Below are positions 1-6,803 of a DNA stretch of 64,000 nucleotides, piece after piece. Where the stretch lies: NCBI RefSeq assembly GCF_900115345.1, contig NZ_FOWC01000015.1:146620-210619 (forward strand), given 5' to 3'. The translations under genes and the position numbers were made by a program. Below the pieces are notes generated by a model, which worked only from the letters and a program-made list of their open reading frames with translations, ran no database searches and was not told the DNA's origin. The number at the start of each line of letters is the position of its first letter. Position 1 is the first letter of the stretch. The DNA comes from Amycolatopsis rubida. GTDB lineage: Bacteria; Actinomycetota; Actinomycetes; Mycobacteriales; Pseudonocardiaceae.

Positions 1-605
1 GGATGCCGAGCGGGTTGCCTGCCCGGAGCTGCCGAACGCCACGCGGACGGTTCGGCGGCATTCGAGGAAAGCCGCGCGCCCGGGTGCGTCGGCGGCCCGG
101 CGGGCCGACCGTCCGCGAGCCATCGCGCGGAGGGGGCTTCTCCCTCGCCTCGGCCCAGCTCTCCGGCGTTCCCCGCGAACTCAGCGGCGAGGTGCGCCAG
201 CATCCGCTCCACCACCGGATCCGCGGCGGCCGTCCGCTCTGCCGCGACGTCGGCCATCGCGTCGGCGAGGTCGCGGCCGCTGAGGATTTCGTCGGCGAGG
301 GTCGCGCCGCGGCGGTTCCACAGGTCCGGCAGCGGGACCCGGCTGTCGCGCAGTTCGTCCGCGCCCACGCCGAGCATCGCGGCCGCCGCTCCCGGCTGGA
401 AGCGCAGGCCGCGCAGTCGCGTGCCGGGCGGGAACGCCGACGTCCACGCCGTCGTGTCCGGTCCGGCCACGAACACCTGGCCGGCGCCGGCGACGAGGTC
501 CACGCAGCCGTCCGGGACGATCCGCTTCGGGCCGGGCTCGGCCGACTCCCAGCGGCACCGCACGAGGCGGCGCAGCGAGTCCGGCGGCGGGCTTTCCGAG
601 TACAC
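1..605 (-). CDS. AraC-like transcriptional regulator, N-terminal part (cut by left edge)
   Basis: From a GTG at 605 the minus strand stays open to the window edge, about 201 codons. Residues 31-38 (PDGCVDLV) and 77-92 (a run containing GADELRDSRVPL) resemble the sensor half of AraC-type regulators with a DUF6597-like N-terminal domain. The two helix-turn-helix motifs expected next cannot be recognised: the last 50 or so codons before the edge are rich in Pro, Ala and Arg, so either the C-terminus has diverged or a frameshift lies near the edge. An AGGGA stretch upstream of the GTG could serve as ribosome binding site. It is divergent from the Nudix gene with only 30 bp between the start codons. 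The family call rests on the N-terminal half only. Confidence 0.5.
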   Translation of the reverse strand, partial: MYSESPPPDSLRRLVRCRWESAEPGPKRIVPDGCVDLVAGAGQVFVAGPDTTAWTSAFPPGTRLRGLRFQPGAAAAMLGVGADELRDSRVPLPDLWNRRGATLADEILSGRDLADAMADVAAERTAAADPVVERMLAHLAAEFAGNAGELGRGEGEAPSARWLADGRPAGPPTHPGARLSSNAAEPSAWRSAAPGRQPARH

Positions 606-635
606 CCCGCGATCATCCCTCGCGGGTACGACAGA

Positions 636-1043
636 ATGGCGCCCATGACCCCGATCGATGCTCTGGCCTGGGTTCACGTGCGGGACCGGCGGCTGCTGTC
701 CGTCCGCACGACCGGCAAGGAGAAGTTCTATCTCCCCGGCGGCAAGCGCGAACCCGGCGAGGGCGACGTCGAGGGGCTGTGCCGGGAGATCCGCGAGGAA
801 CTGGGCGTCGCGCTCGACCCGCTCAGCTTCCGCTTCTTCGCGCTGCTCGACGAGCAGGCCGACGGATTCGCCGACGGCCGCCGCGTCCGGATGACCTGCT
901 ACACCGCCGACCACGCAGGCGAGCCGGAGCCGTCGGCGGAGATCGCCGAGTCCGCCTGGCTGCGCGCCGCGGACGCCGCCGCCTGCCCGCCCGCCGGACA
1001 GCGCGTGCTGCGGATGCTGGCCGAGGCCGGGCTGGTCGACTGA
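636..1043 (+). CDS. Nudix hydrolase
   Basis: A 135-residue single-domain Nudix protein, expected to hydrolyse a nucleoside diphosphate linked to another moiety in the cytoplasm. The Nudix box is complete at residues 36-58: G36, E42, R50, E51, E54, E55 and G57 match G-x5-E-x7-REUxEExGU, with the REIREELGV core intact, so metal-dependent activity is expected. The N-terminal strand reads DALAWVHVRDRRLLSVR. The substrate cannot be told from sequence. ATG at 636 was chosen because a GGGTA stretch lies upstream; a second in-frame ATG at 645 is equally possible. It is divergent from the AraC-like gene, which might regulate it, but nothing in the sequence proves this. Confidence 0.9.
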   Translation: MAPMTPIDALAWVHVRDRRLLSVRTTGKEKFYLPGGKREPGEGDVEGLCREIREELGVALDPLSFRFFALLDEQADGFADGRRVRMTCYTADHAGEPEPSAEIAESAWLRAADAAACPPAGQRVLRMLAEAGLVD

Positions 1044-1241
1044 TCACCCTGCGTAAACCAGGGGCTGCGCCAGCGTCATCGGCATCGTGCGTGGTGACCG
1101 TGCTCGTGAGCGAACGATCCCTACCCCCATCAGGGTGAAATGGGGGCTATTTTCGCGGTTTGGCTAACGCCGTGTAACGGTCTGGCGAAGAACCAGACGT
1201 CGCACTCGCGGGAAGTGCGCTCGAGAAGAGAAGACCTCTCC

Positions 1242-1730
1242 ATGGGTGTTCCTGGCGCGACCCGGCCCGCGGCGGCCCGGGGGGAATCGGGCAGGCTGCG
1301 GCCGTTCGGAAGCGTGGTGGTCGTGGTCGGCGTCATCGCCGTCGCGGTCACTGTCGCGTGGTATGTCATGCCGAAAGCGACCCCGGACCGGCCCGCTCCG
1401 GCCGCGTCGGTGCCGTCGGTGCCGTCGGTGACCGTCGAACCGGCGATCGTGCGCGAGGTGACCCGCACGGTCGTCTACGAGCTGACCGGCGGGGACGTCG
1501 CGCACAACCTCACCTACGTCGCGACCGGCGGCGACCTCGAACAACAGGCCGAGGTGCGGCTGCCCTGGTCGGTGACGGTGCGGCGGAAGGCTCCATCCGA
1601 GCAGCCGGTGTTCAGCAGCCTGGTCGCGCAGAGCGCCGGGGCGCTGCTGTGCCGGATCCGGGTGGACGGGCACGTGGTCGCCGAGAAATCGGTGGCGGGG
1701 GAGGGCCGGCAGCTCAGCTGCAGCGCCTGA
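1242..1730 (+). CDS. MmpS-family transport accessory membrane protein
   Basis: A 162-residue protein with a basic N-terminus, one hydrophobic segment at residues 24-43 and an exported C-terminal domain. That domain shows the MmpS pattern: VVYELTG followed by LTYV, a LPWSVTV strand, and a CRIRVDG motif with a second Cys near the C-terminus (QLSCSA), likely a disulfide pair. In mycobacteria MmpS proteins assist MmpL (RND) transporters at the membrane. No mmpL gene is nearby, so the partner is unknown; stand-alone MmpS-like proteins are common in actinobacteria outside Mycobacterium. ATG at 1242 was chosen over a longer in-frame start at 1140 because the hydrophobic segment is then near the N-terminus. 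Confidence 0.82.
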   Translation: MGVPGATRPAAARGESGRLRPFGSVVVVVGVIAVAVTVAWYVMPKATPDRPAPAASVPSVPSVTVEPAIVREVTRTVVYELTGGDVAHNLTYVATGGDLEQQAEVRLPWSVTVRRKAPSEQPVFSSLVAQSAGALLCRIRVDGHVVAEKSVAGEGRQLSCSA

Positions 1731-1803
1731 CCGGAGCGGCTCGAAGCTCTCTGTCCCCGCGCAGGCATCGGCAGAGCGCGCGCCGAGCGCAGCGCGCAAG
1801 CGT

Positions 1804-1866
1804 ACCTCGCGCACCTCGCGCACCTCGCGCACCTCGCGCACCCCGCGCACCCCGCGCACCCCGCGG
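1804..1866. repeat. Seven-copy 9-bp tandem repeat
   Basis: Seven back-to-back nonamers: four copies of ACCTCGCGC, then two ACCCCGCGC and one ACCCCGCGG. The array sits in the 224-bp gap between the MmpS-like gene and the permease gene. It stays in phase with codons (Ala-Pro-Arg in one frame) but lies in no credible gene. Its function is unknown; such short arrays vary in copy number between strains. Confidence 0.9.
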
Positions 1867-1954
1867 TGCTGAGAAACCCCGCGGGGGCAGTGCTGGTCAG
1901 GGAGAAGCACCCCGGCTCCTCGTCCCGGGCCGCGGGCTGGGGCAGGATCACCCC

Positions 1955-2725
1955 GTGAACGGTGCGATCGGATTCGGGCCCGCGCTGATCGCCGTGCTCG
2001 CGGTGCTGACGCTCGCGGGTGCGGCCGTCGTCCGGTTCGGGCAGCTCGGGCAAGGGCGGGCGGTGCTCGTCGCGGCCGTCCGCGCCGTCGCGCAGCTCGC
2101 GCTCGTGTCCCTGGTCATCACGGTCATCCTGCGTTCGGGCTGGCTGACCGGCCTGTTCGTCCTCGCGATGTTCGCCATCGCCGCCGCGACGTCGGCCAGC
2201 CGGATCGGGGTGCCGAAGCGGATCGGGTGGGTCGCGCTTTCGCTGGCGTCCGGCGTGCTTCCGGTGCTGGGTCTCGTCCTCGGGTCCGGCGTCGTCCCGG
2301 CGAAGCCGATCTCCGTGGTACCGGTCGCGGGAATCGTGATCGGCGGCTCGATGACCGCGACGTCGCAGGCGGCCCGCCGTGCGCTCGACGAACTCAAGCA
2401 ACGCCACGGCGAGTACGAAGCCGCGCTCGCGCTGGGGTTCCTGCCGAGGCATGCCGCGCTGGAGATCTGCCGTCCGTCGGCGGGACACGCGTTGATCCCG
2501 GCGCTCGATCAGACCCGGACGGTTGGCCTGGTGACCTTGCCGGGCGCGTACGTCGGTGTCCTGCTGGGCGGGGCGAGCCCGCTCCAAGCCGGTACGACCC
2601 AGGTGCTGGTGCTGATCGGGCTGCTGGCCGCGGAGGCGGTCGCCGTGCTGGTGACGGTGCAGCTCGTCGCGGCGGGGTTCGTCCGCCGCGACGCGCCGGC
2701 TCAGCCGGGCGGGGCCGCCAGATGA
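1955..2725 (+). CDS. FetB/UPF0014-family ABC transporter permease
   Basis: A 256-residue integral membrane protein with about seven hydrophobic segments and the conserved UPF0014 core: TSASRIG, GGSMTATSQAARRALDEL, a cytoplasmic EYEAALALGF loop and the segment ALIPALDQTRTVGLVTLPG ending in GVLLGG. In E. coli FetB pairs with the ATPase FetA and is linked to iron export. No ATPase gene is adjacent here, so the partner must lie elsewhere. The GTG at 1955 is preceded by GGCAGG at a good distance. The 3' end overlaps the convergent phosphatase gene by 25 bp. Confidence 0.85.
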   Translation: MNGAIGFGPALIAVLAVLTLAGAAVVRFGQLGQGRAVLVAAVRAVAQLALVSLVITVILRSGWLTGLFVLAMFAIAAATSASRIGVPKRIGWVALSLASGVLPVLGLVLGSGVVPAKPISVVPVAGIVIGGSMTATSQAARRALDELKQRHGEYEAALALGFLPRHAALEICRPSAGHALIPALDQTRTVGLVTLPGAYVGVLLGGASPLQAGTTQVLVLIGLLAAEAVAVLVTVQLVAAGFVRRDAPAQPGGAAR

Positions 2726-3387
2726 GACCGGTCGTTGAAGCCGCGGATCAGCCAGTTGTCGCCGTGCACCACGAGGTGCGAGATCGATCCGTTGTCCGCG
2801 CCCAGGAACGCGAACCGCTCCAGCGCACGGCTGGCCTGGGCGAACACCTCGCCGATCACGCCGCCGTGGGTGAACACCGCGACCCGCTGATCCGGATGCG
2901 CCGCGGCGACGCGGGTGAGCGCGGCCCGGATCCGCAGGCCGAACGCTTCGTCGGATTCCGCGCCGGGCAGGACGTCCCACCGCTGTTCTTCCCACAGCTT
3001 CCGCGCCAGCGGATGCCCCTCGGCGGTGTGCTTGCGGAACAGCCCGTTTTCCCATTCGCCGAGGTAGATCTCGCGCAGATCCGGCTCGACGGCCGGGGTG
3101 AGGCCGAGCTTTTCCGCCAGCGGCGCCGCGGTCTGCGCGGTGCGCCGCAACGTGGTCACGTACAGCGCTTCGATGCGTTCCGGCGCCAGCCGCTCGCCGA
3201 CGCGGGCGGCGTGGTCGCGGCCTTCCGGCGCGAGGTCCGGGTCGGCCTGGCCGTCGACGAGATCGAACGGCTCGCTGAGCCGTTGCGGCATCGATTCCCC
3301 GTGGCGCACCAGGAAAATCTCAGTGGCGCCCGAGGGCGGGCTGAAGCGGTGCTGGCGGTACTCGACTTCCTGTCCGGGCGTGCTCAT
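2701..3387 (-). CDS. Histidine phosphatase superfamily protein (phosphoglycerate mutase-like)
   Basis: A 228-residue cytoplasmic enzyme. The catalytic RHG triad is at residues 28-30 (LVRHGES), the second Arg lies in TTLRRTAQTA, and the second catalytic His is in FTHGG. These are the phosphate-binding pocket residues of the branch 1 histidine phosphatases. An acidic segment (DLREIYLGEWENG) supplies the usual proton donor Glu region. The substrate is unknown; relatives include phosphoglycerate mutases, cobalamin phosphatases and broad-range phosphatases. It may form a unit with the antiporter gene immediately upstream, separated by 22 bp. Confidence 0.88.
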   Translation of the reverse strand: MSTPGQEVEYRQHRFSPPSGATEIFLVRHGESMPQRLSEPFDLVDGQADPDLAPEGRDHAARVGERLAPERIEALYVTTLRRTAQTAAPLAEKLGLTPAVEPDLREIYLGEWENGLFRKHTAEGHPLARKLWEEQRWDVLPGAESDEAFGLRIRAALTRVAAAHPDQRVAVFTHGGVIGEVFAQASRALERFAFLGADNGSISHLVVHGDNWLIRGFNDRSHLAAPPG

Positions 3388-3409
3388 GCCCCGACCCTAA
3401 CCGGTCGGC

Positions 3410-5287
3410 TCAACCGAGTTGCTTGTCCACGAAGCACCATCGCCACGTCTCGCCCGGCTCGAAGCTGCGCATCACCGGGTGCAGGGTTTCGTGGAAGTGC
3501 TGCGAGGCGTGCTTGCCCGGCGACGAGTCGCAGCAGGCGACGTGCCCGCACTTCAGGCAGATGCGCAGGTGCACCCAGGTCATCCCGGCCTCGACGCATT
3601 CGGCGCAGGAATCCCGGGAACTGGGCTCCTGGTCCGGCCATTCGTGGCTGAGGTGCTTGCAGGACCCGGCCGTGGCGGCGGGGGTGCTGAGTTCGCGTTC
3701 GGCCACCGGGGGTTCCTCCTCGTCGCGGTCGAGCATGGATTCTTCGATGTCGAGCCGGGCCAGCACGCGGCGCAGCACCGCGTCGTCGGCACTGCCTCGG
3801 TCGCGTGCCTTGAGGAACACGTCGCGTTCGGCTTCGAGCAGCTGGACGCGCAGCCGGCGGTAGGCGTCGCTCGGGGTTTCGGCGAGCGCGCTCTGCCGGC
3901 CGAGCTGTTCCCACGCGGCGTCGGACCGGCCCTGCAACCGGTCGCGCAGCCGCGCGATCACCTCGGGCGGGTCTTCCGGACGGCGCAACTCCTCCAGCTT
4001 CGTGAGCGCGGCGCGGGTCATGTCGTGCAGCACGGCGGCTTCCTGGAGCGCGTCCTCCGCCGGGTCCGGCCGAGGCAGCCGCAACCGGCGGATCAGCGGC
4101 GGCAGCGTCATGCCCTGCACCACGAGCGTCCCGGCCACCACGACGAACGCGGCCAGCACGAGCACCGCGCGCTGCGGGGTGTCGGCGGGCAGCACGAACG
4201 CCGCGGCGAGCGTGACCACGCCGCGCATCCCGGCCCACGCGATCACCGCCGAATAGCGCCACGGCCACACCTTGCCGCGTTCCACGCCCAGGGTGTTCAG
4301 GAGGCGTTTCACCACGCCGATGCCGGCCATCCAGAGCATTCGCGTCAGAATCGTCGCGGCGAGCACCGCGGCGCAGATCCCGGCGAGCTGCCCCAGCGAC
4401 AGCCCGCTCTTGCCGACCTCGTGCAGGATGCGCCGCACTTGCAGGCCGATCAGCAGGAAGACCATGTTCTCCAGCAGGAACTGGACAGTCTCCCAATTCA
4501 GCCTGCTCGCCAGCCGTGACGGCCCGGACTGGATCCGCGGCGTCTGGTGCCCCTGGATCAGCCCGGTGACGACCACGGCCAGCACGCCGGATCCGTGCAC
4601 CGCTTCGGCGAGCAAGTACGCCGCGAAGGGGACCGCGAACGACAGCGCGGTGTCGGTGAGCGTGTCTTCCAGCTTCGCGCGCACGTACGTGACAATCAGC
4701 CCGACGAGGAAGCCGGCGACGATCCCGCCGACCGCGGCGAGGAGGAAGTCGAGACCGACCTGCCAGAGGCTGACCGCGCCGGCGATCGCCGCGATCGCGG
4801 TCCGCAGCGCGACGAGCGCGGCGGCGTCGTTGAAGAGACTCTCGCCCTCCAGCAGCCGGACGAGCTTGCGCGGCATCCCGACCCGCCGGGCGACCACGCT
4901 CGCCGCCACCGCGTCCGGCGGCGCGACGACCGCGCCCAGCGCGATCCCGGCGGCCAGCGGCAACCCGGGTACGACCAGCCAGGCGGCCAATCCGACGCCG
5001 AACGCGGTGAACACCACCAGCCCGACCGACAGCAGCGCGATCGGCCCGCGCAGCTTGCGGAACGCGATCAGCGACGTCTGGATCGAGGCCGAGTACAGCA
5101 ACGGCGGCAGCAGCCCGATGAGGACGATCTCCGGGTCCAGTTCGTACTGCGGCACCCCCGGGATGAACGACACCCCGACGCCGACCGCGACCAGGCACAG
5201 CGGGGCCGGCCAGTCCATCCGGCGCGCGACGACGGTCACCAGGAGAACCGTCAGGACGAGCACCACCAATTCCGCTGCGATTTCCAC
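3410..5287 (-). CDS. Na+/H+ antiporter (CPA1 family) with C-terminal UBP-type zinc finger
   Basis: 625 residues. The first 410 or so form a CPA1 exchanger with about twelve membrane segments; the ion-binding motifs are visible as APPDAVAAS (D125) and GESLFND (E149, N153, D154). A soluble, charged linker follows. The last 80 residues are a UBP-type zinc finger: CKH, CAEC, CLKCGHVACC and spaced His residues (HASQHFHETLHP), close to the ubiquitin-binding finger of eukaryotic deubiquitinases but found in actinobacterial stand-alone and fused proteins. Expected role is proton-driven sodium or potassium export at the cell membrane, with the finger as a cytoplasmic regulatory module (inference). Start GTG at 5287 is set by the first hydrophobic segment; upstream space to the divergent esterase is 60 bp. 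Confidence 0.9.
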   Translation of the reverse strand: MEIAAELVVLVLTVLLVTVVARRMDWPAPLCLVAVGVGVSFIPGVPQYELDPEIVLIGLLPPLLYSASIQTSLIAFRKLRGPIALLSVGLVVFTAFGVGLAAWLVVPGLPLAAGIALGAVVAPPDAVAASVVARRVGMPRKLVRLLEGESLFNDAAALVALRTAIAAIAGAVSLWQVGLDFLLAAVGGIVAGFLVGLIVTYVRAKLEDTLTDTALSFAVPFAAYLLAEAVHGSGVLAVVVTGLIQGHQTPRIQSGPSRLASRLNWETVQFLLENMVFLLIGLQVRRILHEVGKSGLSLGQLAGICAAVLAATILTRMLWMAGIGVVKRLLNTLGVERGKVWPWRYSAVIAWAGMRGVVTLAAAFVLPADTPQRAVLVLAAFVVVAGTLVVQGMTLPPLIRRLRLPRPDPAEDALQEAAVLHDMTRAALTKLEELRRPEDPPEVIARLRDRLQGRSDAAWEQLGRQSALAETPSDAYRRLRVQLLEAERDVFLKARDRGSADDAVLRRVLARLDIEESMLDRDEEEPPVAERELSTPAATAGSCKHLSHEWPDQEPSSRDSCAECVEAGMTWVHLRICLKCGHVACCDSSPGKHASQHFHETLHPVMRSFEPGETWRWCFVDKQLG

Positions 5288-5347
5288 GGGACAATCATCA
5301 CCCGCGGCCCCGGCGCACGCGCGGGGGCCGGCGTTAGGCTGCGGTCC

Positions 5348-6760
5348 GTGACGACGGTGGAGACGCGGGCCGGTGCCGTCCGCGGCGAGGTGCGGAACGG
5401 AGCCGGGTTCTTCCTGGGGGTGCCGTTCGCGCAGCCGCCAGTGGGGGAGCTGCGGTTCCGGCCGCCGGTGCCGGCGGCGTCCTGGACCGGGGTGCGCGAC
5501 GCGACGGAGTTCGCGGCCAAAGCTCCACAGCCCGACGTGACCGGGAAGCGCTTCGTCGGCGGCGAGGACTGCTTGTACGTCAACGTCTACGCGCCCGAGG
5601 CGCCAGGTTCGTATCCGGTGCTCGTGTGGATCCACGGCGGTGGCGGAGTGCTGGGCGCGCCGCACCAGTTCGACGCCTCCGCGTACGCCCGCCGCGGCGT
5701 GGTCGTGGTGACCGTCGCGTATCGGCTCGGGGTGCTCGGCATGCTCCGGCTGCCTGGCGTTTCCGACGGGAATCTCTCGCTGCGCGACCAAGTGCTGGCA
5801 CTGGAGTGGGTCCGCGGCAACGTGGCCGCGTTCGGCGGCGACCCGCGGCGCGTCACGCTCGCCGGGCAGTCCAACGGCGGCCGCACTGTGGGGACGTTGC
5901 TGGCGGTTCCGGCCGCGCGAGGGCTGTTCAGCCAGGCGATCGTGCAGAGCGGCACCGGTGTCGGTTCTGTCGTGCACACCCCGGCGGAGGCGGAAGCTGT
6001 CGGCGAGGCGGTGCTGGCCGAGCTGGGCAAGGGAGATCTGCGCACGCTGCCGGTCACGGAGATTTTGACCGCGCAGCAACGGGTCACGGCTCAGCTCGGC
6101 ACCCTGGTGCCGTATCGGGTGGTGGTCGACGGAGATCTCCTGCCACAGCGGCCCGGCGAAGCTGTCGCGGACGGGGCGGCTCGGGAAGTCCGGATCCTCG
6201 CCGGCACCACGGCCGACGAGCAGGACCTGTTCTCCTGGCTGCAAACCGGCGGCGCGAAACTGCTCGGCACCGGCTCGACGATGCTCGAACCGGACGTCAT
6301 CGCGCGGATGACCGAGGCGTACCGGGAACTGCTGCCGGACTGGCCGGAAGACCAGCTGGTGAACCGCGTCCGCACGGCGGGGGACTGGTGGCTGCCGTCG
6401 ATCCGGCTCGCCGAAACCCAGCACGCGGCGGGCGGCACGGCCTGGATGTACCGGCTGGACTGGCGGATCGCGCCGCGCGGGAAGGGCCTCGGCGCGGCGC
6501 ACGGGGTGGACCTGCCGTTCGTCTTCGACGACGTCCGCAACCCGAATTGGCGGTTCCTGTTCGCCATCGCCCGCCCCGATCCGGAACGGCTGCAGGCGAT
6601 GGCGAAGGAGATGTTCGAGACGTGGGTCCGGTTCGTGACGACCGGCGACCCGGGGTGGGCGGCCTATACGCCGGAGGACCGGGTGACGCGGGTGTTCGAC
6701 GACGTCAGCACGACCGTGTCCGATCCGGATGCGGAGCAGCGGCGGCTGTGGGGTTCGTGA
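5348..6760 (+). CDS. Type B carboxylesterase
   Basis: A 470-residue alpha/beta hydrolase of the carboxylesterase/lipase class. The N-terminal FLGVPFAQPPVGELRF and the EDCLYVNVY segment are signatures of the type B family. The oxyanion loop is HGGGG, the nucleophile S175 sits in AGQSNGG (family usual GESAG, so the residues around Ser are unusual), the acid is probably Glu in TTADEQDLF, and the His is in AAHGVDLPFVF. No signal peptide is seen, so it is likely cytoplasmic. It hydrolyses ester bonds; the natural substrate is unknown. Its stop codon lies inside a long palindrome shared with the convergent glucosaminidase gene. Confidence 0.9.
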   Translation: MTTVETRAGAVRGEVRNGAGFFLGVPFAQPPVGELRFRPPVPAASWTGVRDATEFAAKAPQPDVTGKRFVGGEDCLYVNVYAPEAPGSYPVLVWIHGGGGVLGAPHQFDASAYARRGVVVVTVAYRLGVLGMLRLPGVSDGNLSLRDQVLALEWVRGNVAAFGGDPRRVTLAGQSNGGRTVGTLLAVPAARGLFSQAIVQSGTGVGSVVHTPAEAEAVGEAVLAELGKGDLRTLPVTEILTAQQRVTAQLGTLVPYRVVVDGDLLPQRPGEAVADGAAREVRILAGTTADEQDLFSWLQTGGAKLLGTGSTMLEPDVIARMTEAYRELLPDWPEDQLVNRVRTAGDWWLPSIRLAETQHAAGGTAWMYRLDWRIAPRGKGLGAAHGVDLPFVFDDVRNPNWRFLFAIARPDPERLQAMAKEMFETWVRFVTTGDPGWAAYTPEDRVTRVFDDVSTTVSDPDAEQRRLWGS

Positions 6761-6797
6761 GGGGCAATCCCGGTTCCCGCCGGGATTGCCCCGCACG
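6756..6797. terminator. Palindromic bidirectional terminator
   Basis: Perfect 13-bp stem GGGGCAATCCCGG (6761-6773) with CCGGGATTGCCCC (6780-6792), six-base loop, extended by CGTGA/GCACG with one mismatch. It starts inside the esterase stop codon and ends 6 bp from the glucosaminidase stop. It resembles the palindromes at 20589, 39739 and 41515. Confidence 0.75.
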
Positions 6798-6803
6798 AGG
6801 CGC

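Noticed and set aside
3..635. Long plus-strand extension of the Nudix gene
   Set aside because: It is the complement of the AraC-like gene and has no homology; the Nudix domain begins after 636.
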